Origin: Pseudomonas putida
Lineage (GTDB): Bacteria > Pseudomonadota > Gammaproteobacteria > Pseudomonadales > Pseudomonadaceae
Direction: 5' to 3'
DNA: 64,000 nt
NCBI RefSeq assembly: GCF_001636055.1
Contig: NZ_CP011789.1
Coordinates: forward strand, 806,001-870,000
Shown: piece by piece, positions 17,306-26,156 of the stretch
Position numbering within the stretch: position 1 is the first letter of the stretch
Layout of the letters: every line of letters begins with the position of its first letter
The notes under the pieces: model-generated
Databases searched by the model: none
The model's input: only the letters and a program-made list of their open reading frames with translations
Told to the model about the DNA's origin: nothing
Program-made: the position numbers and the translations under genes

Positions 17306-18153
17306 TGCTGGGCCTCCTGATGAGCCTGCATCAGTTGCAGGCCGGTACGAATGTCGGTGGCTGGCCAATAGTCGATGGCCTGGTGCAGTTGCGCATCGGC
17401 CTGCATGGCCGGCATATCGGCGATGTCCGGCTTGTCGCGCAGGAAGTGGATGTCGGCGCTACGGCCGCAGCCGGCAAAGGCCGCTTCGGCGATCTCCGAC
17501 AGCCTGGGGCTGTGCGGGTGCACGCAGTCGAAGCGACCGATCACCGTGCGCTGCGCCACGCGTTTCACGATCTCGGCCAGGTCGTCCAGAAACAGGTAGT
17601 TGCGCTGCGCGTCGTTTTTGCCATACAGCTGCACCGTCTTGCCTGCGCGCGCCGTTTCGGCGATGAGGTACAGCAGTCCCTGGTGTTTGCGACAGGCACC
17701 GGCTGCATCGTAGACCTGGCTGGGACGCAGGATGGTCAGGGCGATTTCGCGTTGCTTGCAGAACAGCTGTGCAAGCTCCTCGGAATGGCGCTTGGACAGC
17801 GAATAGATGTTGTAGTGAGGGTCGTCGGCGGTAAAGCCTGCGAACACCGAAGACACCAGGATCAGGTGTCGGACGCCGCTTTGCGCAGCAAGCTCGCAAG
17901 CGCGCAGGGTACCGACCGCGTTGACCTGTTCGGCCTGGATCAGCGCTTCGCTGGAGGTCCCGCCGAACGCGGCGGCCACCACCACCACGGTATCGAAATG
18001 CCCGCCATCGAAGGGCGGGTTGTCTGACCGCTCCAGGTCGAACGGGAAGTCCGCTTCGCGACGCCCAGCGGTCCTGACTTCACCCAGCGTGGCAAGCCGG
18101 GCGGCGATGGCCTGGCCGATGACCGAGGTGCTGCCGATCAACAGGCTTCTCAT
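17302..18153 (-). CDS. NAD-dependent epimerase/dehydratase (extended SDR)
   Basis: 283 residues from ATG 18153, which overlaps the methyltransferase stop (ATGA). The nucleotide-binding motif is [20 protein letters not shown] (G-x-x-x-x-I-G); the active site Y-x3-K is YSLSKRHSEELA, preceded by the catalytic Ser in LILVSSVFAG. GKNDAQRNYLFLDDLAEIV is typical of sugar-nucleotide epimerases/reductases. It likely acts on a nucleotide-activated hexose; whether as epimerase, dehydratase or 4-reductase cannot be told. Confidence 0.83.
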   Translation of the reverse strand: MRSLLIGSTSVIGQAIAARLATLGEVRTAGRREADFPFDLERSDNPPFDGGHFDTVVVVAAAFGGTSSEALIQAEQVNAVGTLRACELAAQSGVRHLILVSSVFAGFTADDPHYNIYSLSKRHSEELAQLFCKQREIALTILRPSQVYDAAGACRKHQGLLYLIAETARAGKTVQLYGKNDAQRNYLFLDDLAEIVKRVAQRTVIGRFDCVHPHSPRLSEIAEAAFAGCGRSADIHFLRDKPDIADMPAMQADAQLHQAIDYWPATDIRTGLQLMQAHQEAQQ

Positions 18154-18878
18154 GTCGGCTCGACCTGGGCCTCGAACATCAGGGCGCAGCAGAGCTCGGG
18201 GTAGTCGATGCCGACCGTGCACATCCCTTCGATGATCTCGTTGGACAGCCCCAGCGGCTGCAGTTGCGAGGTCATCAGCGGCTTGAGGAATACCCCTTCC
18301 TTGCGCACGATGCGATAGCCGGCCTGCTCCAGCTCATCGGTCAGGCGGCTGACCGAGTAGGTGCGCTGGTGGCCCAGTTCCAGGTCACCCTGGCCCAGCT
18401 TCATCATGTCGTCGAGCTTGCCTGCCGCGTGGCCGATACGCCGGTGCAGCGACTCGCCATTGGGCACCAGGACGAACAGTCGGCCGCCAGGCGCGAGGAA
18501 GCGACGGAAGTGCTCCAGGACCTGCTGCGGGTTGTCGACGTGTTCGAGGATGAAGCCCATCACGATCAGGTCGAAGGTCCGCTCGGTGTCGAAGTGCTCG
18601 AAATAGCTTTCGACGATCTCGACCGGGCTGTCGGGGTAGTTTTCGCGGAACTGGGCGATGACCGAGGGTGAGCCGTCGATCACCGTATGCGAGGCGAAGA
18701 AGCGCGAGAAGCGGTTGGTCGAGAAACCGTGGCCGACGCCCAATTCCAGAATCGAGTGATGTTCCTGGCATAGCTTCATGACCCGCTGGGGATACCAGTT
18801 GAGCATGATGTCGTTGTCGAAAGCGAAGCCGAAACGATCACTGTAGGCGCCGATGTAGCTGTCTAGTGCATTGCTCAT
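18150..18878 (-). CDS. Class I SAM-dependent methyltransferase
   Basis: 242 residues. SAM motif I is [17 protein letters not shown], with acidic residues in VIDGSPSV at the end of strand 2 and [22 protein letters not shown] as the post-II region. [16 protein letters not shown] matches motif III of small-molecule methyltransferases. It probably methylates a sugar or a sugar substituent. ATGA overlaps exist at both ends (wbqC-like upstream, epimerase downstream), so it is firmly inside the operon. Confidence 0.85.
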   Translation of the reverse strand: MSNALDSYIGAYSDRFGFAFDNDIMLNWYPQRVMKLCQEHHSILELGVGHGFSTNRFSRFFASHTVIDGSPSVIAQFRENYPDSPVEIVESYFEHFDTERTFDLIVMGFILEHVDNPQQVLEHFRRFLAPGGRLFVLVPNGESLHRRIGHAAGKLDDMMKLGQGDLELGHQRTYSVSRLTDELEQAGYRIVRKEGVFLKPLMTSQLQPLGLSNEIIEGMCTVGIDYPELCCALMFEAQVEPT

Positions 18879-19627
18879 GGGGAGACTCGCATGTCGGGTG
18901 CTGCGCCCGTCGGCGCGGTGGATTCAGGAGCCGATGACCGTATGTGCTTCATGAAGCGCGGTGCGTCCGGGCCACAGTTGAACAGCAGGTCGAGGATGGT
19001 CACGCCATGGGTGAAATCACCCCACTGCTGCGGGTATTGGGGGTAGCCGCTGTAGTCGAACCAACTGACGGTGATGCCCTGTGTGGCGAACAGGCTTTCA
19101 TCCAGGTAGTCGCGCGCGGCCGGGCCGGAAAGGTATTCGCTCGCACCGGCTTGCAGACACAAGTCGACCAGGCGTTCGCTCTTGCCTTCACCCAGGCGAT
19201 AGTCCCAGGAGTGGCTGATGCGTGTGCCGATGCCCAGATAGCGGCAGACGGCCTCGAGCAGCCTACGATTCAGCGGGCTGAGATGGTCGAACTGCTCTTC
19301 GAGATAGATCGGTCGCAGCCACTGTCTGATTTCGTCGAAATACGGCGCACGCTTGTAGTTCGCTTCCAGGGACCGCCAGTGACTGGCGGCCCAGTCGTGC
19401 CCGTCGATGCGTGTTTCGCGGATCGCCTGGTGGTAGCGCCCTCTGACCTGAACCGGCACGGTCAGCCATTGCACGCCTTGGGGAGTCTTGATCTGGTTGC
19501 GATTGCGCCAGTCACGTCGGGTGAATTGCATGTCGTCGTAAAGGATGAACTCGTCCACGGCGGCGATCAGGTCGAAATAACCTTTCCAGGGGATGTAGTT
19601 CGACTGCACGATGGCGACCTTCTTCAT
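18875..19627 (-). CDS. WbqC-family protein
   Basis: 250 residues and the first gene of the eight-gene sugar operon. [48 protein letters not shown] is the highly conserved N-terminus of the WbqC family, found in O-antigen and other surface-polysaccharide loci; [29 protein letters not shown] is its second conserved block. The family's biochemical role is not settled; acyl- or amino-acid transfer onto amino sugars has been proposed from context. No signal peptide or membrane segment is present. Confidence 0.85.
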   Translation of the reverse strand: MKKVAIVQSNYIPWKGYFDLIAAVDEFILYDDMQFTRRDWRNRNQIKTPQGVQWLTVPVQVRGRYHQAIRETRIDGHDWAASHWRSLEANYKRAPYFDEIRQWLRPIYLEEQFDHLSPLNRRLLEAVCRYLGIGTRISHSWDYRLGEGKSERLVDLCLQAGASEYLSGPAARDYLDESLFATQGITVSWFDYSGYPQYPQQWGDFTHGVTILDLLFNCGPDAPRFMKHIRSSAPESTAPTGAAPDMRVSP

Positions 19628-19904
19628 GCGTATGCCCCCGCGCGTTTGTGACGAACTTCTGACGCACGCAGCCTGCGCGACGATGCCCCGGCGTCAAGGA
19701 GCCGGTGCGGGAGGGGCGACAACAACAGTGGTGCAGCGGGCATCGACATCGAGCTCCTGGTGGACAGCGGACGAGGCCAGGCCTTCTGGGGCGCGGCTTT
19801 GGCAATGATCGTTGCAGATTGGCAACGACAGTCTGCGCCTCACCCCCTTGCTTCCGGGCAGTGGTAATGGCGATATAAGCAAAAAAGAGGCCGAGGTTCG
19901 CACC
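19628..19904. promoter_or_regulatory. Divergent regulatory region of wbqC operon and kinase/aminotransferase fusion
   Basis: A 277-base gap holding the promoters of both divergent units. CGTTGC-AGATT-GGCAACG (19810-19827) is an inverted repeat placed where an operator could act on the plus-strand gene. I cannot assign -35/-10 boxes with confidence. Confidence 0.4.
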
Positions 19905-22805
19905 ATGCCGTTGCACACCCTGATCCACCGCTCCAGCCTTCCACGTCCCGAGGTTTCCGAGGTGCAGGCCAGCCATGCCCTGCAGGCCTATTACGGCCTG
20001 CACGGCGCGCTGGTGCCCCTCGGTAGCCAGCAGGACGTGAACTTCCGGCTGGACAGCGAGCAGGGGCGCTTCGTCTTCAAGCTGTGTCATGGCAGCTATG
20101 CCCAGGTCGAGCTCGAGGCGCAACACGCGGCACTCGCGTATCTGCAGGGGCAGGGTCTGCCGGTGCCGGCGGTGCGTGCAGCGCTGAGTGGCGAGGGCTT
20201 GCTGGCCCTGGAGATCGGCGGCCAGGCCCTGCGTTGCCGCGTGCTCGAATACATCGACGGCCAGCCGCTGACCCGTCTGAAGCATATGCCGGATAGGTTG
20301 ATGGCCGAGCTGGGGACGCTGTGTGCACAACTCGGCAAGGCCCTGGCCGGTTTCGAGCACCCGGGGCTGGAGCGCACGCTGCAGTGGGACCCACGCCATG
20401 CCGAGGAGTTGATCGAGCACCTGCTGCCGGTCATCAAGGACGAGGCCCGACGCGAGCGCGTCGAGGGTGTGGCCAGTCAGGCGCGGGCGCGTCTGCAGCC
20501 GCTGGTCGGACAGCTTCCGACGCAGGCGGTGCATCTGGACATCACCGATGACAACGTGGTCTGGGCGCTCGACGAGCATCGTCAGTGGCAGGCGCAAGGC
20601 GTTATCGACTTCGGCGATCTGTCCCACACCTGGCGTATCGCCGACCTCTCTGTCACCTGCGCGGCCTTGCTGCATCATGCCGAAGGCGATCCGCTACGGA
20701 TCCTGCCGGTGGTTGCGGCCTACCAGGCGGTCAATCCGCTGAGCGAAGCCGAATTGCGCGCCTTGTGGCCGCTGGTGCTCAACCGTTCCGCGGTGCTGGT
20801 GCTCAGCAGCGAGCAGCAACTCACCGTCGATCCGGACAACCAGTACACCCGCGACAACATCGCCCATGAGTGGGAAATCTTCGACACTGCCACTGCGGTG
20901 CCTGCCGCCCTGATGGAAGCGGCGATCCTGCAGACCGCGGGCTTTGCCCCGGACACCCTGGCCCTCGGCGACTGCGCAGCACTGCTGCCGAGCCTGGCCG
21001 GCCAGACCGTGGGTCGGCTCGATCTGGGTGTGCTGAGCCCGCACTGCGAGGCTGGAAACTGGCAGCAGGCTGGATTCGACCAGCACCTGTTGCTTGCCCA
21101 GCCGGCTCCCGCCACCACGCTGCATGGGCAGTACCGTCTGTCGCAAACCCATTTTGACCGCCCTGACGAGCCTGCCACCTGTGCCTTGGGCGTGGAACTG
21201 AACCTGCCGGGCGGTACGGTGTTGCACGCGCCGCAAACCGGTATCTGGCTGAGCACGGGGGATGGCCGCGGGTGTCTGAGCACCGCCGGTTGGGGGCTGT
21301 GGCTGAGCGGCCTGGAGCAGGCGCCGGAGGATGGCGAATCGGTGCGCAAGGGCCAGCTGCTCGGTTCGACCTGTGGCTTCCTGAGCGTACAGCTGTGCCT
21401 GGATCCGAACATCGCGCCGCCGTTCTTCGCCAAACCGTCCCAGGCAAAGGCCTGGCTGGCGCTTTGCCCGTCGCCGACGGCACTGCTCGGCTTCGACTGC
21501 GATGCCGAGCCGCTGGTCGATGCCCAGGCGCTGCTGGCGCGGCGCGATGCCAGCTTCGCCCGCTCGCAGAAGCACTACTACGCCCAGCCGCCGCATATCG
21601 AGCGCGGCTGGCGCAACTACCTGATCGACATGCAGGGGCGTTCCTACCTGGACATGCTCAACAACGTGGCGGTGCTCGGGCATGGGCATCCGCGCATGGT
21701 CGCTGAATCGGCGCGGCAGTGGTCGCTGGTCAATACCAACTCGCGCTTCCACTACGCGGCCGTCGCCGAGTTCTCCGAGCGTCTGCTCGAAATAGCGCCG
21801 GAAGGCTTCGACCGGGTGTTTCTGGTCAACAGCGGCACCGAGGCCAACGATCTGGCGATCCGTCTGGCCTGGGCCTACAGCGGTGGGCGTGACTTGCTCA
21901 GCGTGCTGGAGGCCTATCACGGCTGGTCGGTGGCCACCGATGCCATCTCCACCTCGATCGCCGACAATCCCCAGGCTCTGGAAACCCGACCGGACTGGGT
22001 GCATCCGGTAGAGGCGCCCAATACGTTCCGCGGCCGTTACCGCGGCGCTGACAGTGCCAGTGATTACCTGCGCGATGTCGACGCCAAGCTCGCCGACCTG
22101 GATGCCCGTGGCCGCCAGCTGGCAGGGATGATCTGCGAGCCTGTGTACGGCAATGCCGGCGGTATCTCGCTGCCCCAGGGCTACCTGCGCGAGGCCTATG
22201 CAAAGGTGCGGGCGCGCGGCGGCGTGTGCATCGCCGATGAAGTGCAGGTTGGCTACGGCCGCCTGGGCGAGTACTTCTGGGGGTTCGAGGAGCAGGGCGT
22301 GGTGCCGGACATCATCACCATGGCCAAGGGCATGGGCAATGGCCAGCCGCTGGGTGCGGTGATCACCCGGCGCGAGATTGCCGAAGCGCTCGAGGCCGAG
22401 GGTTATTTCTTCTCCTCGGCCGGCGGCAGCCCGGTGAGCTGCCGCATCGGCATGGCGGTGCTGGATGTGATGCGCGACGAAGGGCTGTGGGATAACGCCC
22501 GCGATGTTGGCCGCCACTTCAAGGCGCGCTTGCAAGCGTTGGTCGATAAACATCCGCTTGCGGGCGCTGCCCACGGCTCGGGCTTCTACCTGGGGCTGGA
22601 ACTGGTGCGTGACCGCCAGACATTGGAACCGGCCACCGAGGAGACCATGGTCCTGTGCGATCGCCTGCGCGACCTGGGGATCTTCATGCAGCCCACGGGA
22701 GACTACTTGAACATCCTCAAGATCAAGCCGCCGATGTGCACCACGCGGCAGAGCGTGGACTACTTCGTCGATTGCGTGGACCGTGTGTTGGCGGAGCTGA
22801 GCTGA
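19905..22805 (+). CDS. Kinase / M23-like / class III aminotransferase three-domain fusion
   Basis: 966 residues. Part 1 (about 1-350) is an aminoglycoside-phosphotransferase-fold kinase with the catalytic loop HLDITDDN (about 208) and GVIDFGDLSHTW (about 235). Part 2 (about 380-540) has a peptidase-M23-like beta fold (LNLPGGTVLHAPQTGIW ... VRKGQLLGSTCG) but I see no intact HxH zinc motif. Part 3 (about 555-966) is a class III PLP aminotransferase with Lys808 in ITMAKGMGNGQPLGAV. Related eukaryotic enzymes are separate: hydroxylysine kinase (AGPHD1) and the phospholyases AGXT2L1/2. A phosphorylate-then-eliminate route on an amino alcohol is therefore the best guess. ATG 19905 chosen; no good Shine-Dalgarno is obvious. 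Confidence 0.85.
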   Translation: MPLHTLIHRSSLPRPEVSEVQASHALQAYYGLHGALVPLGSQQDVNFRLDSEQGRFVFKLCHGSYAQVELEAQHAALAYLQGQGLPVPAVRAALSGEGLLALEIGGQALRCRVLEYIDGQPLTRLKHMPDRLMAELGTLCAQLGKALAGFEHPGLERTLQWDPRHAEELIEHLLPVIKDEARRERVEGVASQARARLQPLVGQLPTQAVHLDITDDNVVWALDEHRQWQAQGVIDFGDLSHTWRIADLSVTCAALLHHAEGDPLRILPVVAAYQAVNPLSEAELRALWPLVLNRSAVLVLSSEQQLTVDPDNQYTRDNIAHEWEIFDTATAVPAALMEAAILQTAGFAPDTLALGDCAALLPSLAGQTVGRLDLGVLSPHCEAGNWQQAGFDQHLLLAQPAPATTLHGQYRLSQTHFDRPDEPATCALGVELNLPGGTVLHAPQTGIWLSTGDGRGCLSTAGWGLWLSGLEQAPEDGESVRKGQLLGSTCGFLSVQLCLDPNIAPPFFAKPSQAKAWLALCPSPTALLGFDCDAEPLVDAQALLARRDASFARSQKHYYAQPPHIERGWRNYLIDMQGRSYLDMLNNVAVLGHGHPRMVAESARQWSLVNTNSRFHYAAVAEFSERLLEIAPEGFDRVFLVNSGTEANDLAIRLAWAYSGGRDLLSVLEAYHGWSVATDAISTSIADNPQALETRPDWVHPVEAPNTFRGRYRGADSASDYLRDVDAKLADLDARGRQLAGMICEPVYGNAGGISLPQGYLREAYAKVRARGGVCIADEVQVGYGRLGEYFWGFEEQGVVPDIITMAKGMGNGQPLGAVITRREIAEALEAEGYFFSSAGGSPVSCRIGMAVLDVMRDEGLWDNARDVGRHFKARLQALVDKHPLAGAAHGSGFYLGLELVRDRQTLEPATEETMVLCDRLRDLGIFMQPTGDYLNILKIKPPMCTTRQSVDYFVDCVDRVLAELS

Positions 22806-22907
22806 TTTAAATCGATTTATATCGATTAAATTTCTTGAAATATCTATTTGTATTTTATTTCAGGCTTTAAAAGTCGATATCTATCGGTTAGATTGGTCGT
22901 ACTCGCT
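22806..22907. promoter_or_regulatory. AT-rich patch with ATCGAT inverted repeat
   Basis: AATCGAT-TTAT-ATCGATT at 22810-22827 is a perfect inverted repeat inside about 90 bases of unusually AT-rich DNA directly behind the fusion gene. It lies upstream of aguA, so it may be an operator or promoter element for it; the REP pair lies between the two. Confidence 0.4.
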
Positions 22908-22984
22908 GGCCCTTCGCGGGCAAGCCCGCTCCCACAGGTAGCTGATGCTGCCCCTGTGGGAACGGGCTTGCCCGCGAAGAGGCC
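22908..22984. repeat. Inverted pair of REP elements
   Basis: GGCCCTTCGCGGGCAAGCCC...CCCACAG and its inverted copy CTGTGGGAACGGGCTTGCCCGCGAAGAGGCC face each other around a short spacer, the usual paired form of the P. putida-type REP. Confidence 0.9.
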
Positions 22985-23045
22985 CTGACAGACACCCGCA
23001 CAATCAACCCTGGCACCAGCCTGCCGGGCCATCCAGAGGCTACTC

Positions 23046-24152
23046 ATGAAGACCCTGAACTCGACTCCCCGCGCCGACGGTTTCCACATGCCCGCCGAGT
23101 GGGCCCCGCAAACCCAGGTATGGATGGTCTGGCCGGAGCGCCCGGACAACTGGCGCCTGGGCGGCAAGCCCGCGCAGGCGGCGCACGTCACCCTGGCCAA
23201 GGCCATTGCCCGCTTCGAGCCGGTCACCGTGGCGGTATCTGCGGGCCAGTACGAAAATGCCCGCCGCCAGCTCGACCTGCCCAATATTCGCGTGGTCGAG
23301 ATCAGCAACGACGACGCCTGGGTCCGCGACACCGGCCCGACCTTCGTGATCAACGATCATGGCGAAGTGCGTGGCGTGGACTGGGGCTTCAATGCCTGGG
23401 GCGGTTTCGATGGCGGCCTGTATGCGCCCTGGAACCGTGACGAAGAACTGGCCGCCAAGGTCATGGAGATGGAGCGCTGCCAGCGCTACCACACTGAAGG
23501 TTTCGTACTCGAGGGTGGTTCGATCCACGTGGACGGCGAAGGCACCCTGATCACCACCGAAGAGTGCCTGCTCAATCGCAACCGCAACCCGCACCTCACG
23601 CGTGAGCAGATCGAAGACGTGCTGCGCGAACATCTGGCAGTCGAGACCATCGTCTGGCTGCCCGAAGGCCTGTACAACGATGAAACCGACGGCCACGTCG
23701 ACAATTTCTGCTGTTACGTCAGCCCGGGCGAAGTGTTACTGGCCTGGACCGATGATTCCAACGACCCCAACTATGCGCGCTGCCAGGCTGCCTACGAGGT
23801 GCTGAAAAACACCCGCGATGCCAAGGGGCGCGAGTTCGTGGTGCACAAGATGCCCATTCCTGGGCCGCTGTTCGCCACCGAGGAAGAATGCGCCGGCGTT
23901 GACCAGGTCGCTGGCAGCCAGGAGCGTGACCCGTCGGTGCGCCTGGCCGGCTCCTACGTGAACTTCCTGATCGTCAACGGCGGCATCATCGCGCCGAGCT
24001 TCGACGACCCGGCAGATGCCCAGGCTAGAGCGATTCTGGCCAAGGTCTTCCCGGACCATGAAGTGGTGATGATCCCGGGTCGCGAGCTTTTGCTGGGCGG
24101 CGGCAACATCCACTGCCTCACCCAGCAGCAACCGGCACCGGTCAAGCGCTGA
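23046..24152 (+). CDS. aguA: Agmatine deiminase
   Basis: 368 residues, the normal AguA length. The catalytic Cys357 lies in [35 protein letters not shown] and [13 protein letters not shown] are the other guanidino-group-modifying family motifs with the acidic residues and catalytic His. It hydrolyses agmatine to N-carbamoylputrescine and ammonia in the arginine-decarboxylase route to putrescine. The next enzyme, N-carbamoylputrescine amidase (aguB), is not in the window. A strong terminator follows. Confidence 0.96.
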   Translation: MKTLNSTPRADGFHMPAEWAPQTQVWMVWPERPDNWRLGGKPAQAAHVTLAKAIARFEPVTVAVSAGQYENARRQLDLPNIRVVEISNDDAWVRDTGPTFVINDHGEVRGVDWGFNAWGGFDGGLYAPWNRDEELAAKVMEMERCQRYHTEGFVLEGGSIHVDGEGTLITTEECLLNRNRNPHLTREQIEDVLREHLAVETIVWLPEGLYNDETDGHVDNFCCYVSPGEVLLAWTDDSNDPNYARCQAAYEVLKNTRDAKGREFVVHKMPIPGPLFATEEECAGVDQVAGSQERDPSVRLAGSYVNFLIVNGGIIAPSFDDPADAQARAILAKVFPDHEVVMIPGRELLLGGGNIHCLTQQQPAPVKR

Positions 24153-24165
24153 TCGCCGAACACTG

Positions 24166-24194
24166 AAAGGGCCTGTCGAATGACAGGCCCTTTT
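24166..24194 (+). terminator. Intrinsic terminator of aguA
   Basis: AAAGGGCCTGTC, loop GAAT, GACAGGCCCTTTT; 12-bp stem, 13 bases after the stop codon. Confidence 0.92.
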
Positions 24195-24336
24195 GCTTCG
24201 CGCAAACGATTTATCCACGCGCTGGCACAGCTCTTGTATTGCATTTCCCTGGGGTGTTTCGGGGCGGCGGTCCACGCTGTTCTGTAACAATCCCACAGTA
24301 ATTTAGCCGCTCACGGCCCCAGGGAGTACGTGTCGA

Positions 24337-24534
24337 ATGAATGCAACAAGTGAGTCGGCTTTGTCTCCAATGGCGATCAATCACGAATCGCTCAAGGTGC
24401 TGGCGCAATGGTTGAAGCACCATGGAAACATCCGGGTCAGGAAGACCGATACGCGCCGCCTTCTGGATGGTCGTTATCCTCAAGGCCTGCTCAGTGAAGC
24501 GGAGCTCGAGGCTCTGGTTGCTGTCTGGCACTGA
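24337..24534 (+). CDS. Small protein of unknown function (65 aa)
   Basis: MNATSESALSPMAINHESLKVLAQWLKHHGN..., a predominantly helical, slightly basic small protein with no signal peptide or membrane segment. GGGAG lies upstream of the ATG, and the ORF is followed after 20 bases by an intrinsic terminator, so it has a plausible complete transcription unit. I do not recognise a family. It does not overlap another gene on either strand, which makes it unlikely to be a shadow. Confidence 0.6.
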   Translation: MNATSESALSPMAINHESLKVLAQWLKHHGNIRVRKTDTRRLLDGRYPQGLLSEAELEALVAVWH

Positions 24535-24554
24535 AGGCAAGGCATCGCATAACG

Positions 24555-24585
24555 AAAACGCCACCGTATCGACGGTGGCGTTTTT
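24555..24585. terminator. Bidirectional terminator between the 65-aa ORF and ppk2
   Basis: AAAACGCCACCGT, loop ATCG, ACGGTGGCGTTTTT. It lies between two convergent genes and has A and T tracts on both sides. Confidence 0.9.
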
Positions 24586-24588
24586 GTT

Positions 24589-25572
24589 TCAGCTGGCCAG
24601 CTCGGCAGCGTCCTCTTCCTCGAACCCGCGAGCGGCACGACCCACCAGCAGTGGATCTGGCGCGTGGGCGACGCTGTGATCCTTGCCCGGGTAATCCAGC
24701 GAGTGGAGGAAGTGCCGGATGCAGTTGAGCCGGGCGCGCTTCTTGTCGTCGGACTTGATCACCGTCCAGGGCGCATCGGCGGTGTCGGTGTGGAAGAACA
24801 TCGCCTCCTTGGCGGCGGTGTAGTCGTCCCACTTGTCCAGTGACTTGATGTCGATTGGCGACAGCTTCCAGTGCTTGAGTGGGTCGTCCCGCCGGGAGAT
24901 GAAGCGGCGCAGCTGTTCTTCGCGATTCACCGAGAACCAGTACTTGAACAGCAGGATGCCGCTGTTGCACAGCATCCGCTCAAGGTCAGGTGCCTGGCGC
25001 ATGAACTCCAGGTACTGCAGCGGTGAGCAGAAATCCATGACCCGCTCGACCCCGGCGCGGTTGTACCAGGAGCGGTCGAAGAACACCATTTCGCCCGCCG
25101 TAGGCAGGTGCTGGATGTAGCGCTGGAAGTACCACTGGCCCTTTTCCTGCTCGGACGGCTTCTCCAGCGCTACGATGCGAGCCCCTCGCGGATTCAGGTG
25201 CTCCATGAAGCGCTTGATGGTTCCGCCTTTGCCCGCTGCATCGCGTCCCTCGAACAGCACCACGATGCGCTGGCCGGTATCTTTCGCCCAGCTCTGCACC
25301 TTCAGCAGCTCGATCTGCAGCGCGTGCTTGGCCTTTTCGTACTCCTGGCGGCGCATGCGCGTGCGGTAGGGGTAGCTGGCCGGCAGGCGCGCGCTGGTGC
25401 TGTCTTCGTTACTGCCTTTAGGGGCGGTGGCGACTTCCAGGGCGGTAGGCTGCTGGCTGATCCGGGTGATGGACGCTTGCGGTTTGCGCTTGCGAGGGCG
25501 CGGTGTACGCAGTGGCGTAGCCGGTGCAGCCTCGACGGGGTTGGCAAGGGGGAGGGGGGAATCGTCGCTCAT
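24589..25572 (-). CDS. ppk2: Polyphosphate kinase 2
   Basis: 327 residues. PPK2 family core with Walker A EGRDAAGKGGTIKRF, Walker B VFFDRSWYNRAGVE and lid segment NREEQLRRFISRRDDPLKHWKLS. The protein uses polyphosphate to phosphorylate nucleoside diphosphates (class I) and a single PPK2 domain of ~230 residues agrees with that class. The first ~70 residues are low-complexity, basic and Pro/Arg-rich (TPRPRKRKPQ), an extension likely unstructured. Confidence 0.92.
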   Translation of the reverse strand: MSDDSPLPLANPVEAAPATPLRTPRPRKRKPQASITRISQQPTALEVATAPKGSNEDSTSARLPASYPYRTRMRRQEYEKAKHALQIELLKVQSWAKDTGQRIVVLFEGRDAAGKGGTIKRFMEHLNPRGARIVALEKPSEQEKGQWYFQRYIQHLPTAGEMVFFDRSWYNRAGVERVMDFCSPLQYLEFMRQAPDLERMLCNSGILLFKYWFSVNREEQLRRFISRRDDPLKHWKLSPIDIKSLDKWDDYTAAKEAMFFHTDTADAPWTVIKSDDKKRARLNCIRHFLHSLDYPGKDHSVAHAPDPLLVGRAARGFEEEDAAELAS

Positions 25573-25886
25573 GGAGGTCCTTTCGGGGATCGGGTATCCA
25601 TGGCGCAGTGTAGGGCGGTGCGGCTGGTGGCGTTTTGATGCTGGTCAATGATGGTCGGTGAGGCAAGACCACTTTGCGGTAGTACACGCTGTGGGAGCGG
25701 GCTCGTCCCGCGATTGGGCCGCGCAGCGGCCCGGTTCTGCAAAAAACAGAATTTGATCGCAGAGACGTCGATTTACGGGTTGGCTGGCGTGCGTTCACCT
25801 TGCTCCAGCGAATGCGCAATGGCAATTAGGTTGGTACAGGCGAGGGGCATGGATGGTTGCACTGACGAAGAAGCGTAATCGCAGGC
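25573..25886. other. Intergenic stretch upstream of ppk2 with REP-type hairpins
   Basis: No convincing gene. It holds a single REP-like half (about 25690-25715, GTGGGAGCGGGCTCGTCCCGC) followed directly by the hairpin GGGCCGC-GCA-GCGGCCC (25716-25732). The ppk2 promoter should lie within the ~100 bases next to 25572. Confidence 0.6.
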
Positions 25887-25913
25887 AACAAAAAACCCGC
25901 ACTAGGCGGGTTT
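25887..25913 (-). terminator. Intrinsic terminator of tRNA-Phe
   Basis: On the minus strand AAACCCGC-CTAGT-GCGGGTTTTTTG, 45 bases downstream of the tRNA 3' end. Confidence 0.88.
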
Positions 25914-25958
25914 CTTGTGTCGCTTCGGGTAACTTTGCAACCACCCGATGCTTAATGG

Positions 25959-26034
25959 TGGTGCCCAGAGACGGAGTCGAACCGCCGACACGAGGATTTT
26001 CAATCCTCTGCTCTACCGACTGAGCTATCTGGGC
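25959..26034 (-). tRNA. tRNA-Phe (anticodon GAA)
   Basis: 76 bases with encoded CCA (25959-25961 read on the minus strand). It begins GCCCAGATAGCTCAGTCGG, the anticodon loop reads TTGAAAA with GAA, and the T-arm contains GGTTCGACTCC. Acceptor stem GCCCAGA pairs with TCTGGGC. A single-gene unit with its own promoter and terminator. Confidence 0.98.
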
Positions 26035-26043
26035 GACGGGGCG

Positions 26044-26073
26044 AATTAAAAAGGTTTTCAGACCTTGCGTCAA
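26044..26073 (-). promoter_or_regulatory. Promoter of tRNA-Phe
   Basis: On the minus strand TTGACG (26068-26073), an 18-base spacer and TTTAAT (26044-26049), followed by a GC-rich discriminator CGCCCCGTCGCC next to the tRNA. An AT-rich tract lies upstream of the -35. A GC-rich discriminator is typical of stable-RNA promoters under stringent control. Confidence 0.65.
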
Positions 26074-26156
26074 CGACTTTTTGAAAATTTTTTAAATTAA
26101 TTCCGTCGCTTACGAATGTTGTCTGTTTTTTGTACAGCGAACCGTTCGGATCGGGT

